NCBI GenBank assembly: GCA_963576565.1
Contig: OY755042.1
Location: 12,688,262-12,752,261, forward strand
DNA length: 64,000 nt
From: Aspidapion aeneum
Lineage: Eukaryota > Arthropoda > Insecta > Coleoptera > Brentidae
Reading direction: 5' to 3'
In this document: piece by piece, positions 58,501-64,000 of the stretch
How the letters are laid out: each line of letters starts with the position of its first letter
Position numbering within the stretch: the first letter of the stretch is position 1
Notes under the pieces: model-generated
Database searches by the model: none
Seen by the model: only the letters and a program-made list of their open reading frames with translations
What the model was told of the DNA's origin: nothing
Position numbers and translations under genes: made by a program

Positions 58501-59178
58501 CATATGCGTAATGACAGCAACAAGAAAAACTCTGAAAACAGCATGAATTTGAGTTGTTTTTATCTGTGCGTTTTTTTTGTCACGATACAGTCAGCATCTT
58601 TTTATTTAAAATAATGACATTTTTGCCTTTAATTTTATACCAACATGACATATTCCATTTTTCAAATACTTCTGGTTAGGAAATATGTTTATATCATGTC
58701 AAAGTCACAAAAGTGTAACTGCGTATGGCAAGAACTATAAATCTTGCCACCTACAATTCTATTACATTGCACTATTGTCATATATGATCCAAATACAGGC
58801 ATTACCTATTTATTTATTTACTTATCATAAAATTCTCTCTTTCATTCGAAAAAATTTGAAAAAAACACAAATGATTTTGTCCCGTTTTATTATACGAATA
58901 CTATGTGCGACGTCGCGTACGGTAACACTACTTTCCGCACTTGTTGGATAAATAATTATTCTATAACGCTTTAAATTTACAATTTACATACCATCCAGCA
59001 TGCACCATAGTCCATCCACCTCAACATGTTGTAGGTAACTATCTTCTATCGTCGGATCGTAATCTGTTACAAAAAGTTTTTGAAAAAATTGGATGGTAAT
59101 TGCGCTTTTTCCAACACCACCATCACCAACTACAACTAGTTTTACAGTGGGCAAATTTTCAGTAGGTGGCTTAGTCAT
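43432..59178 (-). CDS. MRAS: Ras-related GTPase M-Ras (four coding exons, 198 aa)
   Basis: Joining 59178-58992, 52443-52290, 48374-48212 and 43524-43432 gives 597 bp (198 aa plus TAA). It is a membrane-bound GTP/GDP switch of the Ras family. Visible motifs: P-loop GDGGVGKS (18-25), switch [10 protein letters not shown] (40-48), DTAGQEEF (65-72, Gln69 catalytic), NKVD (124-127) and ETSAK (152-156). A polybasic stretch RRKRKK and the CaaX box CAII (195-198) follow; the final Ile favours geranylgeranylation. [34 protein letters not shown] and SAKDPPLN mark M-Ras against H/K-Ras and R-Ras; length is close to vertebrate M-Ras (208). Introns 1 and 2 are GT-AG. Intron 3 is GC-AG (GAG|GCAAGT). The introns carry LINE, hAT, BEL/Pao, SINE and DINE-like copies. 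The 3' end faces NCBP3 across the satellite. No residues required for GTP binding are missing. Confidence 0.95.
43815..44545 (+). pseudogene. BEL/Pao retrotransposon integrase and 3' end remnant
   Basis: The plus strand reads [20 protein letters not shown], a stop, then [19 protein letters not shown] and further stops. This is the integrase core of BEL/Pao elements (second catalytic Asp in YTDNGSNF). The C-terminal part shows [18 protein letters not shown]. After GGGGGAGAA comes TGTTGCAAAAG (44540), which has the form of a BEL LTR start. Internal deletions and stops show it is inactive. It lies in M-Ras intron 3, antisense to that gene. Confidence 0.75.
44540..44990 (+). mobile_element. Possible 3' LTR of the BEL/Pao remnant
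   Basis: It begins TGTTGCAAAAGCCTTCGCAA directly after the polypurine run. The right border could not be determined and no second LTR was found. Confidence 0.35.
44998..45290 (+). mobile_element. tRNA-derived SINE
   Basis: An A-box-like CCCTGGTAGCGC at about 45013 and the B box GGTTCGAATCC at about 45066 are spaced as in a tRNA. A non-tRNA body of about 200 bp ends near AGACAAAATTAAATC. The second half of a tRNA fold does not close, so a SINE is preferred to a tRNA gene. The family differs from that at 4003-4137. Confidence 0.6.
45354..45797. mobile_element. Tc1/mariner-type non-autonomous element with transposase N-terminal fragment
   Basis: The ends TATAGTCCAAATTATACGCA and (inverse) ATAGTCTAAATTATAGGCAT, with inner GTAATGACGTCA on both sides, give about 35-bp inverted repeats. 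Inside, 45537-45718 codes [20 protein letters not shown] ... [17 protein letters not shown]. This resembles the N-terminal helix-turn-helix of insect DDE transposases (Ata.vS..Tv..I). The catalytic part is deleted. Confidence 0.65.
45791..46010. repeat. Large hairpin-forming palindrome
   Basis: The inner arms 45857-45912 and 45915-45970 are near-perfect inverse copies of about 55 bp: GTTACAGGTGTAGAGGTTCG ... CGAACCTCTACACCTGTAAC, centre AATTAAATTCAATT. Outer arms GACTATATGGATGCGAGAG / CTCTCATCTATATAGTC extend the structure to 220 bp. It adjoins the mariner-type element and shares its GACTATA border. Confidence 0.85.
46011..46853. other. M-Ras intronic DNA, fragments of ACAGGG-type MITEs
   Basis: Isolated starts TACAGGGTATCG (46206) and TACAGGGTGTCCCATTAAGG (46460) have no identified partner ends. 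The rest is AT-rich and unremarkable. Confidence 0.35.
46854..47010. mobile_element. 157-bp MITE
   Basis: Ends CACATAGCACAAATCAAAAC and GTTTTGATTTGTGCTATGTG; the perfect arms extend to about 35 bp (…AACGTTAAAAACACA). The inner part is also partly self-complementary. Confidence 0.85.
47211..47904 (-). mobile_element. Palindrome-ended repeat element, copy 4
   Basis: Left end ATACTCTGCCAATCTATGGG, three minisatellite units, interrupted GACA block at 47737-47773, and right hairpin ending GTGTGAGCT. It lies in M-Ras intron 3, 300 bp before the GC donor. Confidence 0.75.
48212..48374 (-). CDS. MRAS: M-Ras coding exon 3
   Basis: Acceptor CTTTCAG, then AGACACCTAC. It codes residues 115-168 with NKVD and ETSAK (G4, G5). 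It ends CATGAG before GCAAGT, a GC-type donor. The frame stays open past the donor to a TAA at 48113-48115, which would give a different 33-residue tail without a CaaX box. Confidence 0.94.
48801..49908. mobile_element. 1.1-kb inverted-repeat element with internal direct duplication
   Basis: GAGGAGGCACTAAATACATT (48810) faces AATGTATTTAGTGCCTCCTC (49880). The arms run on through TTTACCGG and CATATCTCAAATTTA. Internally, a block with AACGACKCACA, CCTGTRTTTYTATTATA and TATTTTGAGCCACTC occurs twice (about 49030-49160 and 49530-49655). There is no coding capacity. Confidence 0.7.
49945..50690 (+). pseudogene. Internally deleted hAT element with transposase C-terminal remnant
   Basis: CAGTGGCGTTTCCTCC at 49945 is a hAT-type terminus. 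At 50529-50680 the plus strand reads ENRLTALAM, then after a frame shift [20 protein letters not shown] and [14 protein letters not shown]. This matches the C-terminal end of DUF4371-type hAT transposases (RL.aLa...ie......i..vI..Fa.kK.R). The central transposase is missing and the other terminus was not found. A segment at 50205-50290 recurs, diverged, at 63590-63690. Confidence 0.6.
50691..52289. other. M-Ras intron 2, mostly unrecognised
   Basis: One stretch (about 51990-52140, GGGTGTCCATTAGATCTTG, CCCACGGAAAAATAC) is a diverged copy of the repeat found twice at 54560-55170. Otherwise no exon or element border was seen. Confidence 0.45.
52290..52443 (-). CDS. MRAS: M-Ras coding exon 2
   Basis: Acceptor ATATTTAG, donor GTAAGA. 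It codes residues 63-114 (both edge codons split): [20 protein letters not shown] (switch II) and [20 protein letters not shown]. It lacks its own ATG and is recognised by similarity and splice phase. Confidence 0.95.
52716..53409 (-). mobile_element. Palindrome-ended repeat element, copy 5
   Basis: Left end ATACTCTGCCAATATATGGG, three minisatellite units, a very short GACA block (53259-53270) and right end ATGTGTGAGCT. It lies in M-Ras intron 1, 270 bp upstream of exon 2. Confidence 0.75.
53780..54030. repeat. Imperfect tandem pair around GTCCTGATTGGTT
   Basis: ATGCAAACAT ... AAGACCTGATTGGTTGC (53803-53852) recurs as ATGCAAACAT ... AAATGTCCTGATTGGTTAT (53926-54010). The flanking 53410-53780 shows nothing recognisable. 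Confidence 0.45.
54477..55455. repeat. 491-bp tandem duplication
   Basis: TGTAGGGGTATATGATTTTG at 54477 and again at 54968. The two copies are almost identical up to ACGAATCGATTT, so the duplication is recent. Each copy contains a decayed LINE segment ([16 protein letters not shown] ... [13 protein letters not shown], plus strand) and a repeat with GGAGTCCCATAAGGACGAAA. Confidence 0.85.
54790..55425 (+). pseudogene. LINE reverse transcriptase fragments (in both tandem copies)
   Basis: Plus-strand [20 protein letters not shown], then [19 protein letters not shown], appears twice, at about 54812-54945 and 55294-55425. It corresponds to the thumb/connection region of a Jockey/R1-like reverse transcriptase. 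Frames are short and broken. Confidence 0.65.
55429..56609. mobile_element. Inverted-repeat element containing another LINE fragment
   Basis: AAGGCGCGATCTTACGAATC at the left faces ATTCGTGAGAACGCGCCTT at the right. Each border is followed inward by CGATTTTAGTTGATCAAC-type sequence. It may be a MITE that received a LINE insertion, since 55735-56105 codes a decayed reverse transcriptase. Confidence 0.5.
55735..56105 (+). pseudogene. LINE reverse transcriptase fragment with FADD box
   Basis: The plus strand reads [20 protein letters not shown], then [19 protein letters not shown] and several frame breaks. The FADD catalytic box followed by WF..NKL.LN..KT is typical of Jockey-like LINE reverse transcriptases. 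Confidence 0.7.
56595..57257 (+). CDS. Partial LINE reverse transcriptase (220 aa open frame)
   Basis: A plus-strand open frame with [20 protein letters not shown] (motif B region), [12 protein letters not shown] (catalytic box), [20 protein letters not shown] and [15 protein letters not shown]. The LGV motif is mutated ([12 protein letters not shown]). It ends where W-SP would follow, at a stop. Beyond it, 57290-57900 holds a broken tail with an internal duplication of about 190 bp (CCTATGAAACTCTCYATAAA twice). The fingers and endonuclease are missing. It lies in M-Ras intron 1, antisense to that gene. Confidence 0.75.
   Translation: MRTRLKTVFFQEYLTVIYYSSQLYYKLSRIPSAMTGRIQKVKINGFISRDIPVLSGVPQGSHLAPDIFNCFINNAASCLNSSIFLFFADDLETSKIISGPQDCLELQQELNNFVKWCDDNGMKLNISKCKLTIFSRKPDKTLHNYLIKGKVFLISDSITDLVIILYSELSFIDITSIVNKAFIHAWLHIKRNTHEFSALYALKILYCSLVRSHLDSASSV
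58115..58313 (+). pseudogene. LINE C-terminal tail
   Basis: In one frame: [35 protein letters not shown] and [13 protein letters not shown], then a stop. This is the usual end of a CR1/Jockey-like polyprotein (TR ... Sf...a...wN.l ... s...Fk..l). Confidence 0.6.
58444..58739. mobile_element. Tc1/mariner-type MITE (296 bp)
   Basis: Ends TATAGTCCTTGCCATAGGCA and (inverse) TATAGTTCTTGCCATACGCA; arms of about 34 bp with TA at each border. A truncated relative is at 41266-41427. Confidence 0.8.
58992..59178 (-). CDS. MRAS: M-Ras coding exon 1
   Basis: Starts at ATG 59178 (AAACATGACTAAG), codes residues 1-62, and ends CTGGATG before GTATGT. It contains [20 protein letters not shown] and [18 protein letters not shown] just upstream (AG at 59203-59202) looks like a 3' splice site, so a separate 5'-noncoding exon is likely. 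Confidence 0.95.
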
Positions 59179-59236
59179 GTTTCTGTAAGCTTCAGTAGAT
59201 TCTAAAAAAAATATATCTTTTGCTATACATATATAT

Positions 59237-60169
59237 CAGGGTTCCGCGGATATATATCACGATATATATATATATCCAATATATTCAATAATTTTACTTA
59301 TTAAACTAGAAATGTTTTCTACTATTCTAAATATCAGAAAATTTGTCAGTACGCCCCTGTACAAAAGTATAAGCATCTGTAAACGTGTGGTATCGATCGA
59401 TTCGGCTACCGCATAGGCATCGCGGAGCTGACTGGGAATCCCCTGTTTCACATCTGGTAGATCCCCGATGCGACGATTTCTTTTGTTTTCTATTTTCCCG
59501 GGTTAGAGCAGTTACTGTGTTTTCCATCTGTGTGTACTTTTGATTTATTAGGAAGTAGTTGTTAGCTCCCGCTAAATTTCGCGGTTGTTTGTAAATTTTA
59601 AAACCACACAATTGGATGACGGACAGAGTACATTTTTCGCGCATTGGACATGCGCACCAAGAATCAGAGAGATCCTTTTCTACCGCCTCAAGAAAATGGC
59701 GTGTTAATTTCTTTCTCCAACATTTACAAATTTCTACACTTGAAAGTGCTCGATTTTGGTGTACTGAAGCATAGAAACTGGAAACTTCAGCCCTTCAGCT
59801 ATGTGGTGCCATCATTAGATCCAGAAAGGGGCCCCTGCAACGTGGAGAAATTGGCTGCAAACTGGTGAGTGCTTTGTTTCTGATTTCTGTTGTGTGGTAC
59901 CAGCAATTAACTATGGACCTTTTGATTATTTCATGCTTTCATATCAATATATTTATGTTTGTTCGCGCTTTCATTAATTAAAATATATACAGTCCACTGC
60001 AATTATTGTTTTTCTACCTGCAGGCAAACAGTAGTGATTTTTATTTAATATGCCAAAACCAAAGCATTCAGTTTGATAATGATATATATCGGATATATAT
60101 TTGATATATATCCGATATATATCATGTGATATGATATTTATACAAATATCATGATATTTTCGAACCCTG
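59237..60169. mobile_element. Non-autonomous hAT element (933 bp) with 8-bp target duplication
   Basis: Left end CAGGGTTCCGCGGATATATA, right end (inverse) CAGGGTTCGAAAATATCATG, each flanked by ATATATAT. Both sides have subterminal arrays of GATATATATC-type motifs (59254-59286 and 60076-60150). No BED finger or hAT catalytic block is recognisable inside. Two divergent open frames overlap at their ATGs (minus 59644-59327, plus 59644-59868); neither has a known family. Confidence 0.75.
59644..59868 (+). CDS. Unrecognised open frame inside the hAT element (low support)
   Basis: Seventy-four codons without a known domain, ending in a good donor-like sequence (AACTGGTGAGTG). The antisense frame 59644-59327 (105 aa) starts at the same point. 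It may be a captured host exon or chance. No start context, acceptor or partner exon supports expression. Confidence 0.2.
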   Translation: MDMRTKNQRDPFLPPQENGVLISFSNIYKFLHLKVLDFGVLKHRNWKLQPFSYVVPSLDPERGPCNVEKLAANW

Positions 60170-60531
60170 ATATATATATAAATACCGACCAGCTGATGTT
60201 CTATCATACTGATTGGCATTTTTTTACGAGTATCCTACAACCATTTTTGATGGTATTGAATGGGAATCTCAGGTATTATAGAACAAAGAGACCTGGGGAT
60301 TTCACATTACTGTCCTCAAATTTTAAGGACTAAAAAAAATATTTTTTTCCAGCTCTTGTAGTTTTGGAGTTATAAGGGAAAATTTAAAAATTCGGAATTC
60401 TTAAAATCGATCATATCTTTGTTAGTGCAGATATTTCAATGTTGTTAAAACTTCTCTACAGAAAGTTGATCCTGTCGATAAAATTAAAAAGTTAAATACA
60501 GACCTAGTTACATTAGATCCCCAATTAACCC
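60170..60531. other. DNA without recognised features
   Basis: No coding similarity and no element border were recognised. Confidence 0.35.
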
Positions 60532-61683
60532 CTAGCTATCAAAAAAATTGATTATATAAAGAATTTCTTGATTTGTGATTGGTGTCCATGTAAGATGCTC
60601 ATCTATGATAGTATTTTGGTTGGTTGATTGATTATTGGTTATCTGTGTTTTTTTGTCTATTTTTGAGGCAATGTTTATAAAAAATTTATTAAATTCATTA
60701 GCTATTTCTTTTGGTTTTGTTATTAGTTTGTGATCAGTATTGTTTATTTTGTTAATGTTAGACTGAGATTTTATGTTTCCTGTAAGTTCATTTGTCACTT
60801 TCCAAATTTGTTTTAAATTTCCTTTTGTTTGTTTAATTTTTTATTTATAGTAATTTTCTTTGGCTGAGACAATTAACCTGTTATGATTTCTGTATCTTTT
60901 AAAGAGTATTTTATAATTTTCATTTTGTGGATGTTTTTTAGCTAATAAGGTGTATTTATCTCTTATTTTCAATGAATTTATAATTCCCTGTGATATCCAA
61001 GGTTTCAGTTTTTTTGATTGTTTTACATTTGTCAAGTAACTACATTTTTCTATTGAACACAGGATAGTGTTTTCGTATTTTGTATATGCTTCATAAGCTT
61101 CATTACACTGCAATATATTATTAAAATCTTCTGATGTTTTTAAATTTTGGCAAAGTTCTTGCAAGTTAATTTTTTTATGGTTTTGTTTTGGTTTATAATT
61201 TGTTTCAACATTTTCAGTATTTGAGAGCTGTTGACAGGAGATAAAACAGGCTATTGGATCATGGTCTGTGATTCTAGTGTCAAATATTCCAAAACTTATT
61301 TTAGAGTTTTTTATGGAGTGGTGTAGTTTAACAAAGCAGTGGGCTATGCAAGTTTTGGAGTTACCATCAATTCTGGTTGGTTTATCTATGTAATGATCAT
61401 AGCCATATGACAGAAGAATGTCCAGATAGTTGTTGTATTTTGCATCTAAAATATTTATGTTAATATCACCTATAAAAATTTCTATTTTTTCATTACATAT
61501 TTTCAAAGATTCATTAAGTGACTCATAAAAAGCCTCTAAATCAGCTGTCAGATAATGGGGTAGTTTGTATATGGCTGTAACTCCTATTTTAATGTTATTT
61601 TTAAATAAAATAGCTCTTAAAAATTTAAAATTATTTATAGATTGGATTGTAACTTCAGGAAGCAACAAGCTTTTTATCATCAT
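60532..61683 (-). pseudogene. LINE endonuclease fragment
   Basis: Minus-strand frame 61683-60841 (280 aa): GVTAIYKLP, IEIFIGDININILD, HYIDKPTRIDGNSKTCIAHCF and DTRITDHDPIACFIS. These are the C-terminal motifs of an apurinic-type endonuclease (GDxNxn, PTR, sDHxpi). A linker with LKPWISQGIINSLKIRDKY follows. An in-frame TAA splits it from 60798-60532 (FNKFFINIASKI), the usual segment just before the reverse transcriptase. The endonuclease N-terminus and the whole reverse transcriptase are absent. Confidence 0.75.
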
Positions 61684-61699
61684 CCAACATTATGTAATT

Positions 61700-61900
61700 T
61701 AGATTAGAAGCTAGAAAAAATTATCGGATCAGTGAAACTAAAAACAGCTTGATAAACTGCTTCTTTTAAGCATCAGGTCAATCTTCCCTGCCATGTTTAT
61801 GTTTTTCAATATTTCAATTAACATTTACCTACTTGGAAGCCTTAGCTGCTTTCAAAGCATATAATTTAAAAATAAATTCAAATTTTCCTCTACTTACCTG
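61700..61900 (-). other. Candidate M-Ras 5' exon end (strong donor)
   Basis: On the minus strand TTTTAACAG|GTAAGTAGAGG (exon end near 61902) is a near-ideal donor. It lies upstream of the M-Ras exon 1 acceptor at 59202. It could close a 5'-noncoding exon, or belong to the decayed LINE beside it. The stretch 61690-61895 itself shows no other feature. Confidence 0.25.
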
Positions 61901-61954
61901 TTAAAACTTGACTCACAACACTAAACTACACACTGCTAACCTAAAAATTTGAGG

Positions 61955-62135
61955 TATTGACATATTGACCACAGGTATTTACATTTTATTAACAGGTATG
62001 AACATTTTATTGCCTAGGTATTTACAAGTATTGACACATATTAACTACATATTGACAAGTATTGCATAGTATTGACCACTATTGACTTAATATTGACCAC
62101 TATTGACACAGTATTGACATGTATTAACCAGTGAT
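61955..62135. repeat. Degenerate TATTGAC short tandem repeats
   Basis: TATTGACCACTATTGAC, TATTGACACA, TATTGACATG and similar motifs recur about a dozen times in 180 bp. Confidence 0.7.
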
Positions 62136-62410
62136 TTGTACACAGATTAACAAGGTGAAAAACCCCTTGACCCCTCCCTAGTATCCCTCTAGTTGTATTG
62201 GTTGTGTTCGTTTTACATAAAAAGTGTTTCTTTCTTACAAAAAACATTTTTTTTTCTGTACCTAAGTAGGTAAATAAGTTTTAGTGTCCAGATAGTATAT
62301 TGAAACCCGAGTTGAAACCCATATTAATATTACTAGGTGTATAAAAGAAAAAAAGACATTAAACAGAGTGGGAGGGGTGATCAGCTGATCTAAAATTTAA
62401 ACAGAACTTT

Positions 62411-62812
62411 TAAATATGAGGGGTGATCAGCTGGCCACAGTAGGTGTACAAATTTTTCTACAGGACCCCACAGGACTATACAGGACCCCTAGGGTACTGG
62501 CGCCTAAGGGGTGCCCTATGCATGATTAAGTACTAAGGCCGGCAAAGGCAAATTGGCTCTCTAAGAAAAACGTGAGTTAAGACGTGATGACCATTTTTTT
62601 TTTTGGCCAGGAATTTTTTTATGGGCTCCTTTTCAGCCACAGTACTATACAGGACCCCACAGGCAGGACTATACAGGATTTGTACAGGACTATACAGGAC
62701 TTGTACAGGACTATACAGAACATGTACAGGACTATACAGGACCAAAAATTTATTACAGTCCTGTAGGATGGTGTACAAATTTGGTTCAGCTGATCACCCC
62801 TCGTTTAAATAC
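62411..62812. mobile_element. Inverted-repeat element carrying an ACAGGACTAT minisatellite
   Basis: GAGGGGTGATCAGCTG (62417) and TGTACAAATTT (62447) face AAATTTGTACACC / CAGCTGATCACCCCTC (62770-62800). Between them, TACAGGACTATACAGGACTT-type units of about 21-22 bp run from 62640 to 62760, with scattered units at 62461-62495. Confidence 0.65.
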
Positions 62813-63589
62813 ATTATATCCTTTATAGTGTCCTGTGAAGTCATGTAGACAAATTTTGTACGTGGGGTAGGACACTCCAAAATTTGTAGGTACACCTATT
62901 TCTAAAATACATATATTTCACTTTTTGGTTATTTCAATGTATTTTAAAATATTTCCATGTATTTTTTTGGATTTCAAAGTATTTTAAACAAAATTTGTAC
63001 ACCTATTTCAGGAGTTTCCCACCTCTCAATTTTGTACACCTACTTGTTTTGACTGTGATCACTTTCGCATGATTTTGGGCTAGCCAAGATATAAGATTTA
63101 CCCTAGGGTGACAATTTTAAAAACGCACCCCTGTGTGTAGTTGGTCACCCCTTAACAGAGTGTCTAGTTTTGCCTCTTCAGGAGTTGGTCATTTACATAA
63201 TGTTTAACTACCTTATGCTATACAAAAATGCTTACCCAAAGAAGGGTTACAGAAAAAAAGAAAAACACCATTTCCATTCATTATTTTGTCTTAAATCCAT
63301 TATAACTTCGAACTTGTCCTCTTAGCAAACTAGTCAAACTACACTTTTGAAATTGTAGGAGTGGTGGCCACCCAAAGACTGCTTTATCTACAGTGCATAA
63401 TAAAAACACCGTCTCTCTAACAAGGCTACACTAAATAAGTCTCTAAACTTTTTAAACCTTAGAAATTCAATCCAAAAAACTTAAAAGTTAAGCTGTAAAA
63501 GCGAATAAACAATTTGCCCATTGTATTGATTTTTGAAAAGTGCTAACAGCTGACACTGACAGCACGCTCAGTGCTCGGGAACGGTGAGC
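62813..63589. other. DNA without recognised gene
   Basis: TTTGTACACCTA and similar motifs recur at 62888, 62995 and 63041. No coding similarity was found. Confidence 0.35.
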
Positions 63590-63870
63590 GAAATTCTATA
63601 GGCGTATGTTATGTCGCCTTCTGTTTATAATATATAGACAGAGAAGACGACTACTTGTGATAGAATTATGTATATGAGAATTGACACTCCTCAATAAATG
63701 TACACCCAAGTGCAGAGGCATTTTCTCATGCCGTAATCCATTGGGAAAATGAGTGCAGCACTGGTGGTGCACTGACACTGAAACGGTGTTGTCAAAAATT
63801 TGCACCAAGTGCAGTTTCAATGGAACACGCGGAAAATGAAAAATCGCACTCGTGTGGTATGCCATAATGA
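63590..63870. repeat. Dispersed repeat related to 50205-50290
   Basis: TTCTATAGGCGTATGTTATG ... AGAGAAGACGAC matches, with divergence, the segment inside the hAT remnant at 49945-50690. It may be the start of another such element cut by the window edge. The 114-aa minus frame here has no recognised domain. Confidence 0.4.
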
Positions 63871-64000
63871 GCGGTAGAAATTCTTTTTTATTCTTGCTTC
63901 GGTTCATTTTAAGCAACGTTAATATAACATTTTTTTGCAAATAATTTTTTATAGTATATCCATTATGAATAGGGCAAATTGATTATGCAAAAATCTCATT

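Noticed and set aside
62533..62848. LYRTCTG-type repeated peptide frames on both strands
   Set aside because: They come from the ACAGGACTAT minisatellite; several frames are open on both strands, which indicates simple repeat sequence.

Overview
The window is nuclear DNA of an insect. It is AT-rich and dense in transposable elements, with spliceosomal introns, LINE, BEL/Pao, Ty3-like, hAT and Tc1/mariner remnants, tRNA-derived SINEs and many MITEs. The order is not certain; a beetle or a hemipteran seems plausible, but no single sequence decides it. Only two host protein-coding genes can be reconstructed completely, and they converge on a 13.5-kb satellite array.

Gene 1 (+ strand, 12119-27486) is NCBP3, nuclear cap-binding protein subunit 3. 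It has four coding exons that join in frame to 700 aa. Its introns of 1.2, 2.7 and 9.3 kb are largely filled by mobile elements. Gene 2 (- strand, 59178 down to 43432) is an M-Ras small GTPase. Its four coding exons join in frame to 198 aa with intact G motifs, a polybasic tail and a CAII prenylation box. Its last intron is of GC-AG type. An upstream 5'-noncoding exon is probable but not proven.

Layout: 0-0.84 kb, decayed Ty3-like gag and possible LTR (-); 2-5.2 kb, nested LINE fragments (-) and a tRNA-SINE; 5.6-11 kb, a pogo-like MITE, two mirrored copies of a long-armed fold-back element with external tandem repeats, a MITE and a hAT (DUF4371-type) transposase remnant; 12-27.5 kb, NCBP3 with intronic TEs, among them two copies of a DINE/Helentron-like family, long-TIR ACAGGGTGT elements, a THAP-domain remnant and palindromes; 27.7-41.2 kb, about 27 units of a 450-bp satellite with a 1,058-bp higher-order repeat (450 + 608); 41.2-43.4 kb, MITE and DINE-like copies; 43.4-59.2 kb, M-Ras with TEs in its introns (BEL/Pao integrase remnant, SINE, mariner-type element, hairpin element, hAT remnant, LINE fragments); 59.2-64 kb, a non-autonomous hAT with an 8-bp target duplication, a LINE endonuclease fragment and minisatellites.

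The two host genes act in separate pathways (mRNA cap binding/export and Ras-type signalling). Nothing in the sequence links them beyond their convergent placement around the satellite. The items most worth follow-up are the higher-order satellite, the palindrome-ended repeat family with five dispersed copies plus one head-to-head junction, the changed WLDD motif in NCBP3, and the GC-AG intron of M-Ras, whose retention would give a protein without a prenylation site.
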